A DNA stretch of 21,795 nt from Candidatus Woesearchaeota archaeon (GCA_019322535.1 JAHWIM010000025.1:1-21795); one strand, 5' to 3'; shown: positions 1 through 6,421, counted from the stretch's first letter. Translations and numbers: made by a program. The notes: generated by a model from the letters alone, not told the origin.

Positions 1-4
1 GAAT

Positions 5-247
5 ATGAAATGTGAAAACTGCAAAAAAGAATCTCAATGGCTTGAGATAATTGGACCTAACTTTATATGCCATAAATGTATCAGTAAAAATAAAGTATTA
101 GGATTAATATTAAGAACCCATATGGATACTTTTCAATTCTTAGTAAGAAAATTCAAGATAAAGAATTATGAAGAACTTATGAAAATTAAAAAACAAGATG
201 TTGAGAAAGTTACTGATCTAAAAAAATATGGAATTCTATTAAAATAA
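5..247 (+). CDS. Small zinc-ribbon-like protein of unknown function
   Basis: This encodes 80 residues with two CxxC knuckles (C3/C6 and C22/C25) spaced like a small zinc ribbon. A Lys-rich helical C-terminal half follows. I do not recognise a family. Only four bases precede the ATG in this window, so the protein could start further upstream. The stop lies one base from the 3' end of the convergent tRNA-Glu gene. Nucleic-acid binding is plausible for a basic zinc-ribbon protein but is only inferred. Confidence 0.55.
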   Translation: MKCENCKKESQWLEIIGPNFICHKCISKNKVLGLILRTHMDTFQFLVRKFKIKNYEELMKIKKQDVEKVTDLKKYGILLK

Positions 248-262
248 ATGCTCCCGCCGGGA

Positions 263-323
263 CTTTCAGAGTGTTGATCAAAAGTTAGTTGCGCATAGCG
301 CCTTTTAAACGTTTTGAGCCACT
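263..323 (-). other. Noncanonical T-loop intron of tRNA-Glu (61 nt, position 59/60)
   Basis: The T-loop bases 54-57 (TTCA) pair perfectly with TGAA near the intron 3' end. This leaves two three-base bulges (A58 A59 | A and AG | T60), the pattern cut by the archaeal tRNA-splicing endonuclease. Inside the intron, GTG/CAC, TCAAAA/TTTTGA and GCGC-TAT-GCGC can form a long hairpin. No ORF is present. T-loop introns at this site are known mainly from some Crenarchaeota. Confidence 0.8.
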
Positions 324-344
324 TTTGAACCCGGGCCACAGCCT

Positions 345-361
345 TACCCTAACACCAGTTG
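345..361 (-). other. Canonical 37/38 intron of tRNA-Glu (17 nt)
   Basis: The intron forms a textbook bulge-helix-bulge. Exon bases 32-35 (CTCT) pair with intron AGGG at 347-350. The bulges are C36 G37 | C and TA | A38. Intron bases AAC and GTT close a four-base loop. The 1+3+4+3+4+2 arrangement accounts for every intron base. Confidence 0.85.
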
Positions 362-425
362 CGAGAGGGCCGTATCCTTGGCCGGACTAGACTACAGGAG
401 CATGAAAAAAATAAATTTTAATTCG

Positions 426-434
426 TTTTTAAAA
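426..434 (-). promoter_or_regulatory. TATA box of tRNA-Glu
   Basis: An A/T box (TTTTTAAAA) is centred about 29 bases upstream of tRNA base G1. That places the start site a few bases before the mature 5' end. Confidence 0.45.
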
Positions 435-436
435 GT

Positions 437-457
437 TTTGGAAGCATGGCTTCCAAA
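437..457 (-). terminator. Candidate terminator hairpin after the VIT gene
   Basis: A perfect 9-bp inverted repeat (TTTGGAAGC and GCTTCCAAA) has a three-base loop. It lies downstream of the VIT-like gene and just upstream of the tRNA-Glu TATA box. A second, AT-only near-palindrome (11-bp arms) lies at 462-484, closer to the stop codon. Together they could separate the transporter operon from the tRNA gene. No long U-tract follows, so termination is inferred. Confidence 0.4.
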
Positions 458-461
458 TACC

Positions 462-484
462 TTAAAAATTAAATTAATTTTTAA
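462..484. repeat. AT-rich palindrome (11-bp arms)
   Basis: TTAAAAATTAA and its exact reverse complement are separated by one base. The element is in the 3' flank of the VIT-like gene. It may be part of a termination or processing region, but AT-only palindromes also arise by chance in a genome this AT-rich. Confidence 0.5.
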
Positions 485-491
485 AGGTTAC

Positions 492-968
492 TTAAAAAAT
501 CCAAGTAATTAAATTACCTAAACCAAAACAGATAACAGAAACAACAATTCCCATAAGCGTATATTCTAATATTAAACTAATTGGCTTTTTATTCCTGATT
601 TCAGCAACAAAATAACCTAAATTAACTAAAAGCACGACTGCTATTAATGCAGATATAATAAGTGCATTCTTTACACTAAAAAAGATTAAAGGTAAAGTCA
701 AAGCAATAGCAACTAAAAAAGTAGACATAAAACTCAAGATTGTACTCTTCCAAACTTCTTTTCTTCTATGATGTATTTCTGTTTCCTGGCTTACGTGCAT
801 TCCAGCAGCGTTTGCAAAAGAATCAGCTAGACCAGCAGTTAATATTCCAATCACTAGTATAAATTTATCTTGAGTAACAGACAAACCCCACATAACTCCT
901 AAGATAGTGATAATACCATCCATTATTCCAAACGTGGCTCCTTGCATTCCTTCTTTGTTAAATATCAT
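492..968 (-). CDS. VIT1/CCC1-family membrane transporter
   Basis: This 158-residue membrane protein has about five hydrophobic helices. The N-terminal pattern, GIMDGIITILGVMWG followed by a GLADSFANAAGMHVSQETE-type segment, matches the VIT1/CCC1 (DUF125) family. That family moves Fe(II) or Mn(II) out of the cytosol. It is shorter than plant and yeast members (about 230 residues or more), and the soluble metal-collecting helical insert is reduced to the EIHHRRKE region. The start codon lies one base after the stop of the upstream CaCA exchanger (TAA-A-ATG), so the two are translationally coupled. The substrate is not determined. Confidence 0.8.
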   Translation of the reverse strand: MIFNKEGMQGATFGIMDGIITILGVMWGLSVTQDKFILVIGILTAGLADSFANAAGMHVSQETEIHHRRKEVWKSTILSFMSTFLVAIALTLPLIFFSVKNALIISALIAVVLLVNLGYFVAEIRNKKPISLILEYTLMGIVVSVICFGLGNLITWIF

Positions 969-969
969 T

Positions 970-1923
970 TTAGAATGCTATACCTCTCAAATAATATTGT
1001 GTGATTATAAAAAAAGTATAAAGCAATATCAAAGAAACTCCTTCCATCCAGTAAAGTTTTCTTCCTACTCCTACAAAAGTTGCAAATATAAAACAAACAG
1101 TAATCATAAATACACCACTTGTTATGAAAAGAAGAAAATTAGATGCAACTGGATAAATAACTCCTGTAACTCCTAAAACCAAAGTAGCATTTGCAATACA
1201 GCTTCCAATAATATTTCCAAGAGCCATTTGCCCATGGCCTTTAAGAATTGCGTGAGTTCCAAAAACAAGTTCAGGAAGAGATGTTCCTATTGCAACTAAA
1301 AATAAACCAATTATAATTGGAGGTAAATTAAATCCAACAGCTAAACTTGAAGCATACTTGACAACAAATTGAGAACTTAAGAATAATATAATAACACTCC
1401 CTATAAGCATTAAAACATCAGCTACAATCTGCCATCGAGGAACTTTTCCTTCAGCTGTTTTTTTAAATTCTTTTCTTTGTTTCCACAAAACACGCGTGTA
1501 ATAACCAAATACACCTAATAATATTATGCCGTCTAATCTTGACAAATGTCCACCAATAAAAGTCAAAGCAATAGGAAGGATTACAATAACTGTCATATAT
1601 ATAGATTCCACTCTTGTCTTTCTACTTTTTATATCCAGCCCTTTTGCAAGCAAAATACTAATTCCAATTATTATTGTAACATTAGCAATATTTGAACCAA
1701 TGACATTACCTAAACTCAAAGCAGTGTTCCTAGCCAAACCAGAACTAATTCCAACAAATAATTCTGGTATAGATGTAGCAACAGCCATCAGTAGAAATCC
1801 AAGCACATATTCACTTAAACGAAGAAAAACAGCTACCTTAGTCAAATATTTAACAACCCAAGAACCACTAATAATTAGAACAAAAACAGCAAGTGCAAAC
1901 AAAATTAAGTTATATACTATCAT
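970..1923 (-). CDS. CaCA-family cation (Na+/Ca2+-type) antiporter, copy 1
   Basis: This protein of 317 residues has about ten membrane helices and the two inverted alpha-repeats of the Ca2+:cation antiporter family. The first repeat has ATSIPEL and GNVIGSNIAN; the second has GTSLPEL and GNIIGSCIAN. The glutamates of the two PE motifs are the known ion ligands. The length is normal for prokaryotic YrbG-like members. It has its own TATA box about 32 bases upstream and is followed directly by the VIT-like gene. It is predicted to exchange Ca2+ or another cation for Na+ or H+ across the cytoplasmic membrane. Confidence 0.9.
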   Translation of the reverse strand: MIVYNLILFALAVFVLIISGSWVVKYLTKVAVFLRLSEYVLGFLLMAVATSIPELFVGISSGLARNTALSLGNVIGSNIANVTIIIGISILLAKGLDIKSRKTRVESIYMTVIVILPIALTFIGGHLSRLDGIILLGVFGYYTRVLWKQRKEFKKTAEGKVPRWQIVADVLMLIGSVIILFLSSQFVVKYASSLAVGFNLPPIIIGLFLVAIGTSLPELVFGTHAILKGHGQMALGNIIGSCIANATLVLGVTGVIYPVASNFLLFITSGVFMITVCFIFATFVGVGRKLYWMEGVSLILLYTFFIITQYYLRGIAF

Positions 1924-1951
1924 CTTTTTTTTAATTTAAGCTAGGAATAAC

Positions 1952-1959
1952 TATAAAAA
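1952..1959 (-). promoter_or_regulatory. TATA box of CaCA copy 1 / VIT operon
   Basis: TATAAAAA (plus strand) is centred about 32 bases before the ATG at 1923. This predicts a leader of about five bases. It suggests that copy 1 and the VIT-like gene have a promoter separate from the tRNA-Ser/CaCA copy 2 unit. Confidence 0.5.
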
Positions 1960-1969
1960 CCTTTTTATT

Positions 1970-2908
1970 TCACATTCCTCTAAGTTTTAATACAACATAG
2001 ACAGCATAAATTAGCACAAGAATAATTGCTTCTTTTTTTGCTATCTTCATTTTCGTTCTAAAAAACAACAGAGCAATTATTGACAAAACAAATAAAAATG
2101 GAATATCAAATCTCAACAGATTCCTGCTGACATTAAAACCAGCAATCACACTTCCAATGCCTAAGGTAAATAATATATCAAAGATATTGCTGCCAATTAA
2201 ATTTCCAACAGATAATCTAAACGCTCCTTTTCTTATAGCACCCAATGAAACAGCTAGTTCTGGCAGGCTTGTTCCTAATCCAACTATCAAAATACCAACC
2301 AAAGATTGAGCAATGCCCCATGACTGAGCAAGCGTAATGGCATTTTCAACAACTATGTTTGAAGAATAAATAAGAATAGCAAATCCTCCAATCAAAGAAA
2401 CTGCATCCCAGAGAAGATGCATTGGAGGAGCTCTCTTAATTTTTTCATATATTTTTTCTTCTCTGCGCAAAGACATAAAATAAAATAGATAAATTAAGAT
2501 AAATGCAATACCCTCAAATCTACTAAGTTCACCATCATATCCAGCTAAGAAAAGTAAAGCCACAGAACCAACCATCATCAAACCATCTCTAAGCAATTCT
2601 CGCTTTGTTAAACAACACACTCCAAATAAACCAATTATTCCTAATGTTAAACCTATTTGACCAAAGCAACTACCAAGTGCATCACCAATAATTAAACCAG
2701 AAGTTTCAATTCCCATCAATTTATCAATTGAGCCAGTTATAGCAATAACAAGCTCTGGCAAATCTGTTCCAATAGCTAAAATTGTCAAGCCAATAAATAA
2801 ATGAGAAATCTTGTAATGCTCAGCAATATTTAAAGCACCTTTGATAATTAGTTCAGATCCAAGCAACAATCCTAATAATCCCAATACTAATAATATTAGT
2901 TCAAGCAT
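1970..2908 (-). CDS. CaCA-family cation antiporter, copy 2 (altered first alpha-repeat)
   Basis: This 312-residue multispanning protein belongs to the same family as its neighbour. The second alpha-repeat is standard (GTSLPEL, GNLIGSNIFD). The first differs at usually conserved places: GTDLPEL instead of GTSxPE, and GDALGSCFGQ instead of GNxxGSN. Both PE glutamates are kept. Swapping Ser and Asn ligands for Asp could change ion selectivity or the Na+ site; this is inference. The ATG follows the mature 3' end of tRNA-Ser by 19 bases, with a GAGGG ribosome-binding site in between and no room for a separate TATA box, so it is probably co-transcribed with the tRNA. Confidence 0.88.
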   Translation of the reverse strand: MLELILLVLGLLGLLLGSELIIKGALNIAEHYKISHLFIGLTILAIGTDLPELVIAITGSIDKLMGIETSGLIIGDALGSCFGQIGLTLGIIGLFGVCCLTKRELLRDGLMMVGSVALLFLAGYDGELSRFEGIAFILIYLFYFMSLRREEKIYEKIKRAPPMHLLWDAVSLIGGFAILIYSSNIVVENAITLAQSWGIAQSLVGILIVGLGTSLPELAVSLGAIRKGAFRLSVGNLIGSNIFDILFTLGIGSVIAGFNVSRNLLRFDIPFLFVLSIIALLFFRTKMKIAKKEAIILVLIYAVYVVLKLRGM

Positions 2909-2927
2909 TTAACCCTCTTTTAAATGA

Positions 2928-3043
2928 CGCCGCAGCCCGGATTTGAACCGGGATATCCTTGCGGAAACAGGATCTCTTCAACCAGTCACGAGCGTAACCA
3001 GGCTGTTCCAGTCCTGCGCAGTACCAGGTTGTGCCACTGCGGC
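2928..3043 (-). tRNA. trnS: tRNA-Ser (GGA anticodon), class II, with anticodon-loop intron
   Basis: On the minus strand, acceptor GCCGCAG (3037-3043) pairs with CTGCGGC (2929-2935), and the discriminator is G73 at 2928, as usual for Ser. The T-arm is CCCGG-TTCAAAT-CCGGG (2936-2952). Anticodon stem CAGGA (3012-3016) pairs with TCCTG (2968-2972). The variable arm of about 15 nt (TCC-GCAA-GGA hairpin) marks a class II tRNA. Anticodon GGA is at 3007-3009. An insertion of about 32 nt (2974-3005) splits the anticodon loop. Splice positions from 34/35 to 37/38 all leave GGA as anticodon. CCA is not encoded. Confidence 0.85.
2974..3005 (-). other. Intron of tRNA-Ser (about 32 nt)
   Basis: The intron folds into a long hairpin: CAGCC/GGTTG, then GTTAC/GTGAC around a GCTC loop. 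The central four-base helix expected of a strict bulge-helix-bulge (partner of exon CTGG) is not formed well; only C32 and T33 find partners. The splice site is therefore uncertain by up to three bases and the motif looks relaxed. Confidence 0.6.
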
Positions 3044-3068
3044 ATAAGAGAATTTAGATTATATTATA

Positions 3069-3076
3069 TTTATAAA
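3069..3076 (-). promoter_or_regulatory. TATA box of tRNA-Ser
   Basis: TTTATAAA is centred about 29 bases upstream of tRNA base G1 at 3043, so transcription should start two or three bases before the mature tRNA. Confidence 0.6.
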
Positions 3077-3088
3077 CCTTTTGTAGAA

Positions 3089-3469
3089 TTATAAACCTTG
3101 ATATTCCATCCATCTCTCTCTTGTATACTTCTCAAATGGATTATGGAAATGTTCATAGCCTTGCTCTTCTAAAAAATCTCTTATTTGCAGATAACACCTA
3201 GGGTGTTTTGTTCCATCTACAATCAATACCCTATTATCTGCTACATTTCTCTCAGCAACATCTGCAGTAGGATCATATATTCTAAAAACTTCACAACGCC
3301 CCATCATTCTCAGTTTAAGACTAATAGAAACACTATTGTCATGTTCATTTAAACTTATCCTAACATAAGGGTTTATAGCTATTAAATGCATTAAAGAACT
3401 AGCTAATTGCTCTAAAGGTGAATGTTCTTTTCCAACAGTTTCTAATATTGTGCAAGAAGCAGTGTCCAC
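3089..3469 (-). CDS. Conserved-looking hypothetical protein
   Basis: I do not recognise this 126-residue protein. It has an alternating hydrophobic beta pattern in the middle (residues 36-70), a DxxxADV-type acidic stretch, and a C-terminal helix ending in aromatic-rich sequence. There is no signal peptide or membrane helix. The reading frame begins at a GTG straight after an in-frame TGA; Met27 is an alternative start. It lies 17 bases after the uS10 stop and probably belongs to the same transcript, downstream of EF-1alpha. That hints at a translation-related role without showing one. Confidence 0.6.
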   Translation of the reverse strand: MDTASCTILETVGKEHSPLEQLASSLMHLIAINPYVRISLNEHDNSVSISLKLRMMGRCEVFRIYDPTADVAERNVADNRVLIVDGTKHPRCYLQIRDFLEEQGYEHFHNPFEKYTRERWMEYQGL

Positions 3470-3486
3470 GAGATATCATCAGCCCT

Positions 3487-3798
3487 TTAATCCTTCATCT
3501 CAATCTCTATATTTAAGCCTTCAGGAATAGGCACCCTCATAACTAATCTTAAAGCTCTCTCATCCATTCCTAAATCAATCATTCTCTTATGAATTCTCAT
3601 CTCATAACGTTCAAAAGTTTCAGAACCATCTCCGCAAGGGCTTTTACGAGTAGTAATTTTTAATTTCTTAGTAGGAAAAGGGATAGGGCCTCGTATATTC
3701 ACTCCAGTTTTAGTAGCAATATCTTTAATGTAATCACACACTTGATTTACTTTGTTTATATCAGTACTTGCTATTTTAATTCTTGCTTTTTGTGCCAT
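3487..3798 (-). CDS. rps10: Ribosomal protein uS10
   Basis: This 103-residue protein is a full-length archaeal uS10 (S10p). It shows the RIKIASTD start, the GPIPFPTKKLKITTRKSPCGDGSETFE-type loop region that contacts 16S rRNA in the head of the small subunit, and the ending LRLVMRVPIPEGLNIEIEM. It follows the EF-1alpha gene by 74 bases in the same direction, the widespread archaeal tuf-rps10 order. No TATA box is obvious in the gap, so co-transcription is likely. Confidence 0.97.
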   Translation of the reverse strand: MAQKARIKIASTDINKVNQVCDYIKDIATKTGVNIRGPIPFPTKKLKITTRKSPCGDGSETFERYEMRIHKRMIDLGMDERALRLVMRVPIPEGLNIEIEMKD

Positions 3799-3872
3799 TT
3801 TACGTAATCACATTTAGAGTGGTTTACAACATGATAAGCCCGAGGTCACCATGCATATCAAAAATAAAAAAT

Positions 3873-5159
3873 TTAACCAAGTTTCTTTTCAACTAAATCA
3901 ATACACATTCCAGCTGCAACAGTTGCTCCAGAATCTCTGATAGCAAACCTTGACATCTGAGGAATGTCTTTTTGCTTTTCAATGCATAATGGCTGCATTG
4001 GCTTGATCTTTACAATAGCTGCGTCTCCATTCTTGATGAAGTCTGGATTTTCTGCAACAACTTCACCAGTTGCTGGATTTAGTTTCTTTTCTATTGCTGT
4101 GACTTGACATGCGACCTGTGCTGTATGAATATGGAATACTGGTGTGTATCCTACTGTTACAACAGTTGGATGATTTAAAACAACCATCTGAGCAGTAAAT
4201 TCTGATGCTACTTTAGGCACATTATCAACTGGTCCTAATACATCTCCTCTTGCAATATCTTTCTTTCCAATGCCTCTAACGTTAAATCCTACGTTGTCTC
4301 CTGGTTCTGCTTTCTTCAGTTGTTCATGATGCATCTCTATTGTTTTAACTTCTCCTGTTACTCCTTTGCCTTCTCTTGCTGGAACTACTGTAACTTTATC
4401 TCCAACTTTCATAACACCTGTTTCAACTCTTCCGACAGGAACTACACCAATACCTGTGATGTTATAAACATCTTGGATAGGTAATCTTAATGGTAACTCT
4501 GTTGGTTTTTCAGGAGCATTTAATGTATCCATAGCTTCTAATAATGTTGCATCTTTGTACCAAGGCATATTTTCAGATTTCTTAGCTACATTGTCTCCAA
4601 CTAATGAAGCTACTGGTACGAATTTTATTTCTTCTGGTTTGTAACCAACTGTCTTTAATAGTTTTGAAACATCTTCTTTTACTGCATTAAATTTAGCTTC
4701 ATCATATTTTACAGCATCCATTTTGTTTACTGCAACAATAAGTTGGTTTACACCAAGTGTTTTTGATAAGAAAACGTGTTCTTTTGTCTGAGCCATAACA
4801 CCATCTGATGCTGCTACAACTAGAACACCAGCATCTGCTTGTGATGCTCCTGTAATCATGTTCTTAACAAAGTCTTTGTGGCCTGGTGCATCAATAATAG
4901 TAAAGTAATATTTTTGTGTTTCAAACTTCTTATGAGCTAAGTCAATTGTAACTCCTCTCTCTCTTTCTTCTTTTAAGTTATCCATAACAAAAGCAAATTC
5001 AAAACCAGCTTTGCCTAGTTCTTTAGCTTTTTCCTTAAGTTTTCTTAATGCTGCTTCATCAATAGCACCAGTATCAAATAGTAATCTACCTACTGTAGTA
5101 CTTTTTCCATGGTCAACATGACCTACGAATACGATATTTATATGTGTTTTTTCAGCCAT
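3873..5159 (-). CDS. tuf: Translation elongation factor EF-1alpha
   Basis: This GTPase delivers aminoacyl-tRNA to the ribosomal A site. All G motifs are present: GHVDHGKST, DAPGHKDF, NKMD. Domain 2 (NITGIGVVPVGRVETG) and the tRNA-contacting domain 3 follow. Length is 428 residues from the preferred ATG at 5159. A GTG at 5171 in the same frame would add four residues, but the MAEKTHIN start and the GGGGTG Shine-Dalgarno element favour 5159. It has its own promoter with a palindrome next to it, and a U-rich stretch follows the stop. Confidence 0.97.
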   Translation of the reverse strand: MAEKTHINIVFVGHVDHGKSTTVGRLLFDTGAIDEAALRKLKEKAKELGKAGFEFAFVMDNLKEERERGVTIDLAHKKFETQKYYFTIIDAPGHKDFVKNMITGASQADAGVLVVAASDGVMAQTKEHVFLSKTLGVNQLIVAVNKMDAVKYDEAKFNAVKEDVSKLLKTVGYKPEEIKFVPVASLVGDNVAKKSENMPWYKDATLLEAMDTLNAPEKPTELPLRLPIQDVYNITGIGVVPVGRVETGVMKVGDKVTVVPAREGKGVTGEVKTIEMHHEQLKKAEPGDNVGFNVRGIGKKDIARGDVLGPVDNVPKVASEFTAQMVVLNHPTVVTVGYTPVFHIHTAQVACQVTAIEKKLNPATGEVVAENPDFIKNGDAAIVKIKPMQPLCIEKQKDIPQMSRFAIRDSGATVAAGMCIDLVEKKLG

Positions 5160-5211
5160 TTTTATTAACACCCCAATTATGTTTTAGTTTGATTATATCT
5201 AATGTATTAGT

Positions 5212-5221
5212 CGGAATTCCG
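5212..5221 (-). promoter_or_regulatory. Perfect 10-bp palindrome in the EF-1alpha promoter
   Basis: CGGAATTCCG is an exact palindrome and a GC-richer island in an AT-rich promoter. Its centre is 15 bases downstream of the TATA centre, between TATA and the predicted start site. That location would suit a repressor-type dimeric operator. The role is inferred. Confidence 0.4.
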
Positions 5222-5227
5222 TCATAA

Positions 5228-5235
5228 TTTATAAA
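5228..5235 (-). promoter_or_regulatory. TATA box of EF-1alpha
   Basis: TTTATAAA lies about 73 bases upstream of the ATG at 5159. Transcription is expected about 26 bases downstream, giving a leader of roughly 45-50 nt that carries GGGGTG before the start codon. Confidence 0.6.
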
Positions 5236-5277
5236 GGTTTCTGTTTTTAACCAATAAGAATAAAGATAGGAAATATT

Positions 5278-5308
5278 TAAAAAATAAAAAAAATAAAAAA
5301 GAAAAAAG
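5278..5308 (-). terminator. U-tract terminator of the DUF5667-like gene
   Basis: On the minus strand this is a run of T-tracts (6, 6, 8 and 6 T, each broken by one base) starting a few bases after the stop codon at 5314. Oligo-U tracts are the standard archaeal intrinsic termination signal. It isolates this gene from the EF-1alpha promoter. Confidence 0.65.
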
Positions 5309-5313
5309 TTTAT

Positions 5314-6408
5314 TTAGCTTGTTGTTTCGTTGCCACTATCTTCAGGTTCTGCTGTTTCATTACCGCTGTCTTCTGGCTCTTCTGTTTCATTACCTTCGTC
5401 TACTTCTTCTTCACCTTCTGCTTCAAGTTCTTCACCGTTATCTTTATTATTGTTCTTGCCTTTTCCTTTAGCTACTTCTGCACCTTTTTCAGGTTTTTCT
5501 TTCTTAATTACTCCTGCTCCTTTCTTAACAATTCTAACTCCAGCAAGCTCTTTTCCTTGTTTCAAAGCAGATTCTAAAGCAGCAATTTCTTCATCAGTTG
5601 CTCCTTTCTCAGCTTTGATTTTTATCTTTGCTTTCTGCTTGTTAGCCTGGACTTTAACCTTAAATGCAGAATTAACTCCTTCCAAGCTTCCAACTATAGA
5701 TTCTATCTCTGCTTCTTCTTCAGCACTTAAACCTCTAAATTTAAGCTTTATTTGGTTTACTGCTTGAAGTGCTTCTTCATTTTCTGCAAGAGCTTCTTCG
5801 ATCTCAACTGTGTCAGCAAGCTCTTGTTCTCCATCTCCATCGCCCATTTCTTCTAAGTTGTCTTCTACTTCTTCCATTGCATCTTCATATCCTTCTTCAG
5901 CAACTTGTGCTCTAGCTAATTTCTTAGCAGCAATCATTGCCTGAACTTCTGCAAGTCTTTCATGTGCATGAGCAAGTCCTTTCTTAGCTTTAGCTGACTT
6001 ACCAAATGTCAAAGCCAAGCTGATCCTTTCCATTGCTCTTTCAATTCCATACAATGGGCTGTCTGGAGTAACTCCAGCTTCTTCTGTTACTTCCTCAGGT
6101 ATCTCTACTACTTCTTCCTCTTCTTCTTCTGTTTCGTTGTCTTCTCCTTCGCCAGAGACTACAACGATTACATCTTCGTCTTCTTCTTCTGTTTCGTTTT
6201 CGTCTTCATCCTCTACTTCAATCTCTACTTCTTCTGTTTCGTTTTCGTCTGTTTCGTTGTCATCGTCTACTATCTCTCCTCCTACTACAACTACAACAGA
6301 ATCCCCATCATCAGGTTCTGTTTCGTTTGTTTCGTTTTCAGCAAAAGCTAAAGGCATTACAGATAATACCATTATCATTGCCAAAAACAATGCTATTGTT
6401 TTTTTCAT
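5314..6408 (-). CDS. Secreted DUF5667-like protein with NxT-rich acidic arms
   Basis: The protein has 364 residues. Residues 1-23 are a signal peptide ending AFA. Residues 24-110 are almost entirely Asp/Glu with runs of Val and Thr. Residues 112-165 (TPDSPLYGIERAMERISLALTFG and the following helix) resemble the DUF5667 domain. A helical and Lys-rich region follows, then an acidic C-terminal tail with EPEDSGNET repeats. Nine N-E-T sequons (N25, N28, N51, N56, N71, N91, N340, N350, N360) all lie in the acidic arms and none in the core. A GGAGGT ribosome-binding site is 8 bases from the ATG, next to a 7-bp hairpin. No membrane anchor follows, so it is probably released or held by charge. Function is unknown. 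Confidence 0.8.
   Translation of the reverse strand: MKKTIALFLAMIMVLSVMPLAFAENETNETEPDDGDSVVVVVGGEIVDDDNETDENETEEVEIEVEDEDENETEEEDEDVIVVVSGEGEDNETEEEEEEVVEIPEEVTEEAGVTPDSPLYGIERAMERISLALTFGKSAKAKKGLAHAHERLAEVQAMIAAKKLARAQVAEEGYEDAMEEVEDNLEEMGDGDGEQELADTVEIEEALAENEEALQAVNQIKLKFRGLSAEEEAEIESIVGSLEGVNSAFKVKVQANKQKAKIKIKAEKGATDEEIAALESALKQGKELAGVRIVKKGAGVIKKEKPEKGAEVAKGKGKNNNKDNGEELEAEGEEEVDEGNETEEPEDSGNETAEPEDSGNETTS
5317..5391 (-). repeat. Tandem coding repeat (EPEDSGNET)
   Basis: The last 25 codons of the DUF5667-like gene repeat a ten-residue unit, (G)NET-x-EPEDS, twice plus a partial copy. The DNA copies differ at silent positions, so the repeat is not a recent slippage product. Confidence 0.7.
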
Positions 6409-6421
6409 GTTTATACCTCCA

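Larger units (their letters stand above)
249..401 (-). tRNA. trnE: tRNA-Glu (CTC anticodon) with two introns
   Basis: Read on the minus strand, G1 is at 401 and discriminator A73 at 249. The acceptor stem GCTCCTG (395-401) pairs with CGGGAGC (250-256). The D-arm carries the conserved GG. Anticodon stem CGGCC (368-372) pairs with GGCTG (339-343). The anticodon CTC is at 363-365 after T33. The T-stem is CCGGG (330-334) with CCCGG (257-261). Two insertions interrupt the cloverleaf: 17 nt between positions 37 and 38, and 61 nt inside the T-loop between positions 59 and 60. Removing both gives a normal 75-nt tRNA with T-loop TTCAAAT. CCA is not encoded. A TATA-like box at 426-434 sits about 26-29 bases before the 5' end. 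Confidence 0.9.

Noticed and set aside
907..1939. Plus-strand open frames opposite the VIT and CaCA genes
   Set aside because: They are shadows of strong membrane-protein genes, with biased low-complexity translations and no starts supported by promoters.
3799..3872. Ten-codon frame (MHGDLGLIML) between EF-1alpha and uS10
   Set aside because: It has no ribosome-binding site and nothing to separate it from chance in an AT-rich gap.
5159..5171. EF-1alpha start at GTG 5171
   Set aside because: The extension adds MLIK only, is outside the conserved MAEKTHIN start, and the ATG at 5159 has the better ribosome-binding site.
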